From: Lachnospiraceae bacterium
GTDB taxonomy: Bacteria > Bacillota > Clostridia > Lachnospirales > Lachnospiraceae
Length of the DNA stretch: 64,000 nucleotides
Assembly (NCBI GenBank): GCA_017479935.1
Contig: JAFVBO010000049.1
Coordinates: 1-64,000, forward strand
Reading direction: 5' to 3'
Of the stretch, positions 51,362 through 62,000 are shown one piece after another; within the stretch, counting starts at the first letter, position 1; each line of letters opens with the position of its first letter. Under the pieces are notes generated by a model. That model was not told where the DNA came from, ran no database searches, and was given only the letters and a program-made list of their open reading frames with translations. The position numbers and the translations under genes are program-made.

Positions 51362-54118
51362 TTACTTTAATGCGTTCAGAGCGGCCAGCACCACTTCCGG
51401 ACGGGCGGGTACGCGGGTGATGCGCGCGCCGGTCGCGTTGTAGATGGCGTTTAAGATAGCCGGGTGAGGAGCATCTAACGGAGCCTCGCCGCAGCCGGCA
51501 GCACCGTAAGGACCGTTCGGGCGGTAGGTCTCGTTAAAGTGCAGCTCGATGTCATCCGGAACGTCGTTCGGGTACGGGATACCGCACTTCATCAGGCTTG
51601 TGTGCTTGGAAAGATCCTCGAAGTCCTCGGAGAGGGCAAGGCCGATACCCTGCGTTAAGCCGCCGTAGAAGTTGCCTTCCACCAGCAGACGGTTCATGAT
51701 GGTACCGACATCGGCCACGGCCGTGAACTTTTCAACCTTTACCTTACCGGTCTGGGTGTCTACGCAGACCTCCGGCAGGAAGATGGTGTACATGTAGGTT
51801 GCGAACGGATCGCCCTGGGCGGTATCCTGATCGATCGGATGATCCGCGCAGAAGGTGGTGACCCAGTTGCCTTCCACTTTCAGCTTTTTGCCGTCCGCCA
51901 CCATCTCATCGTAGGTGCGGTAGGTTCCGTCGTCCTTCTTCATCTCGGCGATGAGGGCTTCCGCCGCCAGACGGCAGGCGTTGCCGCTCATGACCTGGGA
52001 ACGGGAACCGCCGGCGGGACCGGAGTTCGGTGTGTACTTGGTATCGTTCATGACAAGGCGGATCTGCTCGGGCTTAATGCCTGCCTGACGCAGCGTCTCG
52101 TGCGCGGAGACTAACGCGCCCATGTCGGCGCCCTGTCCGTGATCTTCCCAGGAGACGTAGATCGTGACCGTGCCGTCCTTGTTCAGCTCGGCATACGCGG
52201 AGGAGGAGTCCACACCGTCCAGACCGCAGCCGTACACGCCAAGGGCAACGCCGATGCCGTATTTGTAGCGGCCATCGGAGGCGGCATTCTTTTCGGCTAC
52301 GCGCTTCTTGCCGGCTTCGTATAAAGGACGGGCCTTTTCAAACAGAGCCTCTTCGCAGTACACTTCCGGCGGATAGCCCGTCGGGATGGTGGTGTGCTCG
52401 GATTCCTTGTAGCAGTTCATGGCGCGCATCTCGAACGGATCGATGCCCATCTTGGCAGCCAGGCAGTCGATCGCGATTTCCGAACCCATGAAGGACTGTG
52501 GCGAGCCGTACGCACGGAACGCGGAACCCCAGGCGTGGTTGGTAAATACGGTCTGGCTCTTGTTGCGGATGGAGTTGATCCCGTAGCCGGCGCCGGTGAA
52601 CTGGGACAGACGCATGGTTAAGAGGTCGCCGAACTCGGAGTACGGACCGTGGTCCACATAGTTGTCGCCCCACAGAGCCAAGAGCTTGCCGTTCTTGTCC
52701 GCACCAAGCTTGATGTGCATGAAAGCAGGCGAGCGCTTGCCGGTGTAGGTGATGTTCTGATACTGGTTAAAGTTCAGGGACACAGGGCAGCCAAGGATCT
52801 TCGCGGCCGCGCCGATCAAAGCTTCGTTGGTCGGGGAGAACTTGTAACCGAAGGTACCGCCGGCGTGGTTTTGCACGAGGCGGAGCTTCTCCATCGGAAC
52901 GCCGATACCGGCGGCGATCATCGGCATGTGCAGGTGAATACCGATGGATTTGGAGTGCACGGTGACCATGCCGTCCTCGTCAATATAGCCGTAGCCGTTA
53001 TCCGGCTCTAAGTGCAGGTGCGGCTGGCGCGAGCAGTAGCTTTCGATTTCCACCTGCTGTTCGTCCGGAATGCTGTCCCAGTCGAAGTCCGGTCCCTTGA
53101 TACAGTTGGTCTCGAAGAAGACATTCGGGGTGCCGGGGTGGATTTCGATGGCGTCGGGCGCCATGGCATCGAGCGCGTTCATGTACGCAGGCAGCTCTTC
53201 GATGTCCACCTTGACGGCGTCTGCGGCGGCGCGGGCGTGGGCCTCGGTGTCAGCCGCGACGATAGCGATGGCATCGCCGAACTGGAAGATCTTGTCGGAG
53301 CAGAGAACCGGACGCTCAAAGCCGTCGGTCTTGTTGTGCTTCGGAAGCATGACCAGACCGTTGATCTGGTTGGTGCCGCCGGCCGCCAGGATATCCTTGT
53401 AGGTGATGACCTTGACAACGCCGGGCATCTTCTCCGCCTCGGAGATGTCAATGTTCTTGATGTTGGCGTGGGAAACCTTGGCCTGAGTCAGGGCAAGGCG
53501 CAGGCATCCGGGCATCTTTAAGGCATCGTCCGCGCCAAAGTCCCAGGTACCGGTCACCTTCTGGGCTGCCGAAGGACGAATGTAGGTGGTTCCCTTGATG
53601 GAATCGCCCGTGGGCTTGAAGAGCAGGTCTTCCTTCTTCATCTCACCGCGTAAGACAGCAGCCGCCGCCATGGTGGCGTCGATGAGCGGTTTGTAGCCCG
53701 TGCAGCGGCAAAGGTTGCGCTGCTTATTGAACCAGTCGCGCACTTCCTCGCGGGTGGGGCTGGGATTGTTCTCCAGAAGAACTTTCGCACTGATGATGAA
53801 GCCGGGGGTACAGAAACCGCACTGGGCGCAGCCATAGGCCATCCACGCGACCTGCAGCGGATGCATATCCTGAAGTGAACCCACGCCTTCAATGGTGAGA
53901 ATCTCGGCATTGTCCGGGACACGGCTCATCTTGGTCACACAGGATTTGGTGACCTTGCCGTTCATGATGACGTTACAGGCGCCACAGTGGCCTTCACCGC
54001 AGCCGATCTTGCAGCCGGTCAGGAGCAGGTGCTCACGCAGAACGGTTGCCAGAGTTTCGTCGGTTGACAGAACCAGGTTACGGGTGACGCCGTTGATTAC
54101 AAGCGTTTTCCTAATCAT
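51362..54118 (-). CDS. mop: Mop-type molybdenum aldehyde oxidoreductase
   Basis: A 918-residue single-chain molybdenum hydroxylase without an FAD domain. N-terminus: plant-type 2Fe-2S ([13 protein letters not shown]), then the second 2Fe-2S domain ([22 protein letters not shown]). Then the molybdopterin domains with [45 protein letters not shown] and the catalytic Glu in [13 protein letters not shown]. It tracks Desulfovibrio gigas Mop along the whole length as I remember it. Oxidises aldehydes to acids, passing electrons through the clusters. AGGAGG sets the ATG at 54118. Substrate could differ from aldehydes (related enzymes hydroxylate purines). Confidence 0.94.
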   Translation of the reverse strand: MIRKTLVINGVTRNLVLSTDETLATVLREHLLLTGCKIGCGEGHCGACNVIMNGKVTKSCVTKMSRVPDNAEILTIEGVGSLQDMHPLQVAWMAYGCAQCGFCTPGFIISAKVLLENNPSPTREEVRDWFNKQRNLCRCTGYKPLIDATMAAAAVLRGEMKKEDLLFKPTGDSIKGTTYIRPSAAQKVTGTWDFGADDALKMPGCLRLALTQAKVSHANIKNIDISEAEKMPGVVKVITYKDILAAGGTNQINGLVMLPKHNKTDGFERPVLCSDKIFQFGDAIAIVAADTEAHARAAADAVKVDIEELPAYMNALDAMAPDAIEIHPGTPNVFFETNCIKGPDFDWDSIPDEQQVEIESYCSRQPHLHLEPDNGYGYIDEDGMVTVHSKSIGIHLHMPMIAAGIGVPMEKLRLVQNHAGGTFGYKFSPTNEALIGAAAKILGCPVSLNFNQYQNITYTGKRSPAFMHIKLGADKNGKLLALWGDNYVDHGPYSEFGDLLTMRLSQFTGAGYGINSIRNKSQTVFTNHAWGSAFRAYGSPQSFMGSEIAIDCLAAKMGIDPFEMRAMNCYKESEHTTIPTGYPPEVYCEEALFEKARPLYEAGKKRVAEKNAASDGRYKYGIGVALGVYGCGLDGVDSSSAYAELNKDGTVTIYVSWEDHGQGADMGALVSAHETLRQAGIKPEQIRLVMNDTKYTPNSGPAGGSRSQVMSGNACRLAAEALIAEMKKDDGTYRTYDEMVADGKKLKVEGNWVTTFCADHPIDQDTAQGDPFATYMYTIFLPEVCVDTQTGKVKVEKFTAVADVGTIMNRLLVEGNFYGGLTQGIGLALSEDFEDLSKHTSLMKCGIPYPNDVPDDIELHFNETYRPNGPYGAAGCGEAPLDAPHPAILNAIYNATGARITRVPARPEVVLAALNALK

Positions 54119-54140
54119 TTCGTTTCCTCCTTTACTCATC

Positions 54141-54407
54141 TTAGTGGCTGTGACCTCCGCAAGGGTCATGATCCGGTCCCTTTCCGGTCAGGTCCTTTAA
54201 GCGCTCGATCCCCCTCGCTGAATAAAAGATCAGCTGGGACAGGCTTCCGTCCAGGTTTTCGCCGGAGAGGCGGAGAAAATTGGCATTTTCGTAGTAATCG
54301 ATCGGAAGCTCGCGCCGGAAAACTTTTCCGGTTTTTTCATCCTTGACCTCCACGGTGACCATAGAGGCGGTGATTTCAAAATATTCGTTGTTCGGGTCTG
54401 TGCTCAT
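54141..54407 (-). CDS. Small protein leading the mop operon
   Basis: An 88-residue acidic protein (start at 54407; an ATG at 54440 would add 11 residues, and neither has a good ribosome site). Strand-rich middle (EITASMVTVEVKDEKTGK) and a C-terminal CGGHSH that could bind a metal ion. I do not recognise the family. It ends 22 bases before the mop start and is probably co-transcribed with it. Confidence 0.6.
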   Translation of the reverse strand: MSTDPNNEYFEITASMVTVEVKDEKTGKVFRRELPIDYYENANFLRLSGENLDGSLSQLIFYSARGIERLKDLTGKGPDHDPCGGHSH

Positions 54408-54629
54408 TTCCTGCGGCGTGTGCGTTTTAGCCCGGCACATTTTCGGGCGGTGGTGATACTGTAAAAAACAAGATACCTGATCTTATTTTACCCCTTGCAA
54501 GGAAAGCATAACAACTTACATTCAAAAACGATTCGGAGAAAAAAGCAAGTCGAAATTGTGCAATACGCACAAATATGAAAGCCGGAAGAAGGAAGAAAAT
54601 CGGGATTTGCACAGATTTATGTATTTAAA
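54408..54629 (-). promoter_or_regulatory. Upstream region of the mop operon
   Basis: AT-rich. On the minus strand TTGTTA-N18-TAAAAT (about 54492-54521) is a fair promoter candidate, followed by a short AAGAT/ATCTT stem with a run of T (attenuator-like). Confidence 0.4.
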
Positions 54630-54674
54630 TTGGACAGAGTTTTCCTGCAGAGTATTCTTGGTTCATTTCACGGA

Positions 54675-54703
54675 TTTACAAGCATGGGGGCTTCGGTTAT
54701 ACT
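54675..54703 (+). promoter_or_regulatory. Promoter of the cysteine desulfurase gene
   Basis: TTTACA-N17-TATACT. A second possible promoter, TTGGAC-N17-TATTCT, lies at 54630-54658. The leader then forms an imperfect hairpin, GCTTATGCCG with CGGTAAGC (about 54726-54764). Confidence 0.65.
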
Positions 54704-54801
54704 AAGATCAAGGAAAATTGTAAGTGGCTTATGCCGCAGGCGGTGTCTTTCGCCAGGCGGTAAGCATGCAGGTTTAAAATCGGGGATGAGGGAGGTTCGT
54801 T

Positions 54802-55989
54802 ATGTTTGTTTATGCGGATAATGCGGCCACGACACGCGTGAGCCGGACGGCGCTTGACGCCATGATGCCTTTTCTGACGGAACAGTACGGCAATCCGTCC
54901 AGCCTGTACGGACTGGGGCGGAACGCGGCAGAGGCCATCGACAGGGCCCGTAAAACCGTGGCTGACTGTCTGCATGCGAACCCGAGGGAGATCATCTTTA
55001 CCTCAGGCGGCAGCGAGGCGGACAATCAGGCGCTTCGCTCCGCCGCGCTCATCGGGGCAAGGAAGGGAAAACGCCACCTGATTTCCACGCAGTTTGAGCA
55101 TCATGCCATCCTGCACACGCTAAAAAAGCTGGAACAGGAGGGCTTTGAGGTGACCCTTCTTGCGCCCCACTCAGATGGGATCATCTATGCGGAGGACGTG
55201 GAGAAAGCACTTCGGGAGGATACGTGCCTCGTCAGCGTCATGTTTGCCAACAATGAGATCGGCACCGTACAACCGGTGAAGGAAATCGGAGCGCTGTGCC
55301 GGGAAAGAGGCATCCTGTTTCACACGGACGCCGTGCAAGCGGCGGGGCATATGCCGATCGACGTGGAGGACATGCAGATCGACATGCTTTCCCTCTCGGG
55401 ACATAAATTCCACGCGCCGAAGGGCGTGGGTGCTCTGTATGTAAGAAAAGGGATCTATCTGGAGAGCCTGATTGAAGGCGGCGGGCAGGAGCGAGGAAAG
55501 CGCGCCGGCACGGAGAACGTGGCGGGGATTGCGGCCTTGGCGGCCGCGCTGAAAGAATCCTGCCTTCACATGGAGGAGGATGCGAAAAAGACAGCGGCCA
55601 TGCGGGACAGACTGATCGAAGGGCTGTCGAGGATCCCGCACAGCTGCATAAACGGGAGCCTTGCGCACCACGTGCCGGGCACTGTCAACCTGTGCTTTGA
55701 AGGAGTGGACGGGGTGGCCCTTTTAATGCTGCTTGACAGGGAGGGAATCTGCGCCTCCTCGGGCAGCGCCTGCAATTCCGGCTCCGCGGACCCCAGCCAC
55801 GTGCTGCTGTCCATCGGGGTGCCCTACGAGGTGGCCCATGGATCGCTGCGGCTGTCGGTCGGGGAATACAACACCATGGAAGAGATCGACTACCTGCTGG
55901 AGGTGATCCCCAGGGCAGTCGCGGCTGTCCGGGACATGTCCCCTGTCTGGGCGGAGCTGTTGAGCGGAAAGAGGAGACACCTGATATGA
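54802..55989 (+). CDS. NifS/IscS-type cysteine desulfurase
   Basis: A 395-residue PLP enzyme that takes sulfur from cysteine for iron-sulfur clusters or cofactor sulfuration. Motifs: YADNAATTRV at the start, TSGGSEADNQAL, FEHHAIL, the PLP lysine SLSGHKFHAPKG, and the catalytic Cys in CASSGSACNSG. Standing beside the mop operon, it may supply the terminal sulfur of the molybdenum cofactor, but it is divergent and could serve general cluster assembly. No IscU-type scaffold follows; the giant ATPase gene begins 68 bases downstream on the same strand. Confidence 0.93.
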   Translation: MFVYADNAATTRVSRTALDAMMPFLTEQYGNPSSLYGLGRNAAEAIDRARKTVADCLHANPREIIFTSGGSEADNQALRSAALIGARKGKRHLISTQFEHHAILHTLKKLEQEGFEVTLLAPHSDGIIYAEDVEKALREDTCLVSVMFANNEIGTVQPVKEIGALCRERGILFHTDAVQAAGHMPIDVEDMQIDMLSLSGHKFHAPKGVGALYVRKGIYLESLIEGGGQERGKRAGTENVAGIAALAAALKESCLHMEEDAKKTAAMRDRLIEGLSRIPHSCINGSLAHHVPGTVNLCFEGVDGVALLMLLDREGICASSGSACNSGSADPSHVLLSIGVPYEVAHGSLRLSVGEYNTMEEIDYLLEVIPRAVAAVRDMSPVWAELLSGKRRHLI

Positions 55990-56057
55990 GAACACGCGGC
56001 ACAATCGGGGACCTGTGCTGCTAAGTAGACTTAACTTCAAGAGTGAGGGAGAATACA

Positions 56058-59000
56058 ATGTCAAAGTTGATGATAAAAAAGCTGGCAGCTTTGCAGCCAG
56101 GAACACGGGTAGCGATTAAGTATGAGGGCTCACCGGAGTTAACAGGCGTAGTTCTGGATACGGACGGGGAGGAGAGCTTTGAACTGGAATTAGAGGACGG
56201 AGGGAGTCTGATTGTGGACTTTCAGATTGTCACATCCTGTCGGGTTCTGACCGATAGCGAGAATGCAGGTCTTCAGAAAGGGAAGGCTGAGGAAGAGCCT
56301 GCCTCAAAACCTGCCGCGCAAGAGTCAGAACGAAAGGATGCCGGCAAGGCCCTCCAAGGCATTGACAAACAAGGCCAGCCCTATCCGCAGCCGCAGTTTC
56401 AACCGCAGGGCTATCCCTACCCATCTCCTCAGCCGTATGCGCAGCCCTGGCCGGCGTACCCGGGCCAGACTCCGCCTGCGTACCAGGGGATGCCGGCCTA
56501 TGCGCAAGGGCAGCCCGTGTATCCGGGCATGCCGGACTCGTCGTATTACCAGGGGCAGCCTGTGTATCCGGGTATGCCGGCCCCGTCTTATTATCAGGGG
56601 CAGCCGATTTTCCAAGGCGCCATCGCGCGCCCATCCTACTACCATGATTCGGTGGCCATGCCAGCCTACTCGCAGGAGGAGTTGCAGGCGCTGTTTCAGG
56701 AGCTGTCCAAGGAAGAGCGCAAGGGCCTGAACGGGTACTTTGAGAGCTTTAAATTCGGAATGAAAAACAACGATGCGGAGAAAAAGAACATCGCCGCCGT
56801 CAATATTCGAAAGGAAGTGGAGAAAAACGGCCTGACAAATCCGGCCATGACCGGTTTTGCGGGTGCCGTGCTTTTGCTGGTGAACCGGCACAAAGAAGCC
56901 GGCGACATGCTTTCCATGGCGGGGAAGATGCCGGAAGCGGCCGCCGTATATTATCAGGAAAAGGACTATGCGAAGGCCGGTGCCTGCGCGTACAGAGCTT
57001 TGCTTCAGGAGCTGTCCCGGGAGGACAGGGAAAAGTGTCTCCTGATTTTGGACCAGTCCTGCGTGTTTTCCAAGGATGTGTCGTTACTGCGGGATCTTCC
57101 GGAAAAGCTGCCCGTCGGAAACCGGGACATCTTAGACAGCATGTACCAGCACCTTGCCGCGCAGGGACAGATCCGCTTAAACCGCCCCCAGGGCTACAGT
57201 TCTGATTTCTTGCAGCTCCAGCAGGTCTACCCGGAAAAGAAAATGGAAGAAGCACTGGCGGAGGTAGAGAACCGGCTGGGGCAGATCACGAAAAAGGAGC
57301 CCCTGTTAAACGAGAAGAATGATGGACAGGGGGCTCTCGTAAACGGGGCTGCGGCGCCAGAAGACAAGCCGGTGATGAAGCCGGAGGAAAACCTGCAGAA
57401 GATCGGATGGGTGGAGAGCGTCAGCTGGATGAGCCGCAAGGGAAAAATCATGGATCTGGACGACAATGCGTACCCGTTCCAGTATGACAGCGCGGAGAGC
57501 AGACTCCAGAAGAAGCTGGCCTGCATCACCAAGGAGGAACTGAAGGCGGAGATGATCGCCGTCAACTTTACGGTGGGGAAGAAGGGCGAGGCCTTGTCCA
57601 TCCGCCAGGTAGGCGACATGGGCAATATGGCGCACCAGATCCTGAAATCCAACAGCAGCGCGGAGGTATTTCCGCTGGTGATCAAGTACCTGGAGCACGC
57701 GCCGGGGCAGAAGATGTCGCCGGATTGCCTGAACCTGCTCTTAAAGCGCGCGGCGTCCTATCTGAAAGAAAACGATCTGGACGGGGAGCTTCAGATTGCC
57801 ATCCGAACCAAGGAGCTGTTCCTGAAAAACACGGATCAGATCCAGAGAACCCTGGCCGGATATGACACGGTGGTGCAGTTCTTCGCGCAGACGAAGGATT
57901 ACAAACGGGCTGTGAACTATATGAAAGGAGCCCTTGCCCTGCCCGATCTGAGCACCGAATCCAAAATCGAGCGACACATGCAGTTCATCAACCTCTTAAA
58001 GGAAATGAACGAAGAGGAAGGCGAAACGGTCGAGAGCCTTGGCTGGATCTGTGAAGAGTGCGACAAGTTAGGGGAGTACTATGCCCTTTTGGATGAGTCT
58101 TCTTCCAGCCGCGAGGTGTTCCAGGTCCTGTGCCGGATCAACCGCTTCCTGATCAAGGCCGAGGCAGAGTTAAAGCTGGGGCGGCCTGAGGAGGCACGGG
58201 AAGATTTTAAGAAGGTGAAAGGCCAGACGGTGAGCGGTTCCATGAGGCAGCTGTATGACCGTCTGGAAAGCGAGTTCGCCCGGATGGCGGCGATGGAGGC
58301 ATTCCAGTCAAAGACCGCAGAGGGCGGGTATGAAGAAGAAAAAACGGCCGCGGAGGACGCTCTGGCAGAGGATGCCGGTTTGCAGGAGATGGAGCTTCAG
58401 AATAAGGAGCTTAAGGATCAGCAGCCGCAGGATCAGGAGGAGCCGGAAAAACAGGGCCTTCCTGCGGTCAGCCTGCGGGAAGAGGACGCGGAAGTCACCC
58501 GGAACAACCGTCAGACAGAGCGTTCTTTCGCAATGGAATACGCGGGTGAACAAAGGGAGGATATCGAGAGGGAGTATTCGTTCCTCCTGCAGGATTACAG
58601 CTACGAGGATCTGGACGCTTTTTCCTGCCCTTGCACGGAGAAAAAGGACATTATCGACTATGCCTTAAGCGTGGAGAAAGAAGGCCGCATCGCGGTCCTG
58701 CTGGCCTACTTAAAAGCCGGGTCTATGTACAATCCGGAGGTGCTGCCGGTGTATAAGGTGGCCGGGCTGGCGCTCAATAATCCTCTGGAGAGCCAGGACT
58801 ATTCCGCCGGCAATCTGATGGGACTCTTAGGGGAGATGGATCAGGAGTATGCCGTGTTCTCCGATTACTGCCTGACCGCCGCCGCCGTGCGTGCCGTCTA
58901 TTCGGGGCGCGACGCGTTTTCCTTTAATATCACGCCTTTCCTGGACAGCCTGCAGGCGCTTAGAAGATTTCCCGCGGTCTTAAAAGCGCTGGAAATCATG

Positions 59001-62000
59001 ATGGATTTCCATCAGGAGTACAAGGTTCCGATGGAGCGAATGGCAGCCTGCCACCATCTGGATGAGAAGGCCCAGAAAGAGCGGATGGAAACGGTGATCG
59101 CGCAGGCGACGATGTACTACGAGCAGTTTATTCAGACGCCGCCCCGCGGGGATGCCAATTTAAAGAGACTGTCCATCACGAAAAAAATCATATTCGATCC
59201 GCAGGGAAAGCTGGGGGTCCTGCTTCGCTATGCCGCTGAGAGGAACTTTGCTCAGCTGGATGATCTGAAGGAGGAATTCCGGGAAACCTGGCTTTCGGGC
59301 GGGGAGTTTCTGGAAGAAAACATCAGTGTGCAGGCGATTGACGACTTCATTTTTGACTGCTGGGATCAGGCGGATGCGCGTCACCATTCCACGCGCCTGC
59401 AGGGGCAGCGCATGAACAACCTGAGGTCCAATCTCCGGAAGATCTTGGAGGCGATCTGCGAGTGCTATCACCTTCTCGAATACCGGGAAAATGAAGAGAG
59501 CCGGGAGCGGGAAGATTATTATCGGATTCAGATGCCCAACCTGCTTGCGTTTCTGGAAGAGGCCATGGCCGCCTGCGAGGAGGAGACGGAGATCATGAAG
59601 GATGATCCGGAGCACCGGATGGGCCTGTATATCCTGAAGCTGACGCTCAAATCCGTGAAGCGGAAGGTGGACGGCAGCTGGGATGAGAACCTGGCACGCA
59701 TGTGCTTTGCGGACTTCCTGAAGACGGACTTTATTCTGCTGCGGGAGGACTTCCTGCCGGATCTGGAATCGCGCTTTTCCGCGCTGCCGGACTTTAACGT
59801 GCTCGCCCGCATCCGGGCGCACGCCGAAGAGCCGGAGGTCTCCTTCGAGGAGCGGATACGACAGATTTATTCCCGGGATCCGGGGCGGCATAATTTTGGC
59901 ACGGCCCGGCTGATCGGCCAGTATCTGACGGCCATGAAGCTGCCGGTTCCGGCTCTTCCGGATTATGCCGAGCAGTGCGTAAGCCAGGCGATGAACGTCT
60001 CCAGGCAAAAGTTAAACGATTTCCGCCGCGCGTACGCGCTGGGGATCGCCCAGGGGCAGATTCCGCAGAGCAGCGCATTCCTGGAAAATGCGGAGAGCAT
60101 GGTGCTGTACTGGTATGACGCCTGCTCTGAGCTGCAGAATTACGGCTTTGTCTGCCAGCTGGAGCAGCATATCCTTTCGTATATCCATGTGCTGGCGTCC
60201 AAGAAGGAGCTTCTCTTAAAGGAGCAGCTAAGCCAGCTGATCGCGAACAACGAGACGGCTTTTCAGGAGTATCCCGAGGCGGAGGAACGCCTGCGCGCGC
60301 TGATTGAGGAGCAGAATTTCACCGTGGCGGAGGATGAGATGAACCATCTGCTGCGGGGCGAGTTCATGCCCGACCTGGAAAAGCCGGAAGCGCTTACCTA
60401 TCTGCAGGAATTCTGGGAGGAGTTCGCGGCGGACTTTAAGCAGGTTTCGGATCTCTCCGTGTCGCTGCAGACCCTTCTGGTGGACAGGATGCGCCGGAAT
60501 AAGGAGCAGAAAGGCGCGGCCAACCTGGTGGAAAGCTGGCCCCGCTCCGGCGGACCTTCCTCCGAGGGAAAGGTGACGCAGCTTCTTACCTACCTGGGCT
60601 GGAACAACATCAGCGTCACCCGGAAATATCTGCCGGGCGACAACACGGAAGTCTACAAGATCACGCGGGATCAGGCTGTGAAAGGCCGCTTTTTCCCGCA
60701 GCACAATATTGCCGCCTTCAGCTCGATGATTTCACGGACGGGCTTTCTTGTGGTGTGCCTGTACGGGGCCTATGACAGCGTGAGCCTGCTCGAGAAGTTT
60801 AAACGAATGGAAGGCGTCGAGGAAAAGGCCATCCTGGTGGTCGTGGACGCAGCGCTGACCGCGCCGGAACGGCGCTCCTTAGCGCGCAAGATGAAGCAGA
60901 TTGTCCTGCACCACACGTTCCTGGTCTTAGACCGCGTGGGGATCTGCTATCTTCACAACCACTACCAGGGAAGCGTGATGAACCGGAAGCTGATGGCCAT
61001 CGGCATGCCGTTTTCCTGGCTGCAGCCCTATGTGGCGGAGTCCGGCAACTATATGCCGCCGGAGATGTTTATCGGCCGCGAAAAAGAGCTGCGGCTCATC
61101 GAAGAGTCCTCCTTTGCGCAGCCGGACAGCGTAAACCTGATCTATGGCGGCCGGCAGTTGGGAAAGACAAGATTACTGAAAAAGGCCGTGTCCGATGTGG
61201 AAAAGATCGGCGGGCAGCGGGCCGTGATTGTAGACCTGGTGCAGGCCGACATTGCGGCCTCCGCCTCCCGGATTTCCCGGAAGCTGGTGGACAAGGAGAT
61301 CCTGCCGGCGGAAGCGGTCACGGACAGCTGGGACAGCCTGATCGGCAGCATAAGACGGCGTTTAAAAGCCGGCGAGGAAGAAACTTTCCTGTCCGAGCAG
61401 GCTTCTGCATTAGCGGAAGGAGAGACGGCGCCCAGAGAAAAGTTTGGTGAGAGAATTCCGTACCTGCTTCTGCTGTTGGATGAGGCAGACGCCTTTATCA
61501 ACGACTGTGAGCAGTTCAATTACCAGCCGATCACCGAGCTGAAGATCCTGCAGGAGGAGATGCCGCAGCGGTTTAAGTTCGTGATCGCGGGTCTGCACGA
61601 TGTGGTTCGCTTCAACCGGAAATCCGCCTTGGGCAACAACGCCGGGCTGATTCACCTGAAGGGGATCCCGATCCGGCCGTTCACCAAGCAGGAAGCCACC
61701 CGGCTTCTCATGGAGCCCCTGTCATACCTGGGCTTTTCCATCGATGACGCCACCCAGGCATCGCAGATTGTTGCCACGGCAAACTATTTCCCGGGGCTTA
61801 TCCAGCTGTACTGTCAAAAGCTCGTGGAGTCGCTGCAGAACGCAGACTACGGCGGTTTTTCCGAGGCGGATACCCCGCCGTATCATATCTCCAACGACCT
61901 CATCGGGCGGGTGTTAGCCGATAACAATTTCATCCGGGAAATCCGGAAGAAATTCGAGAGCACCCTGATGCTGGAGAACCATTACTACCTGATCGCCCTG

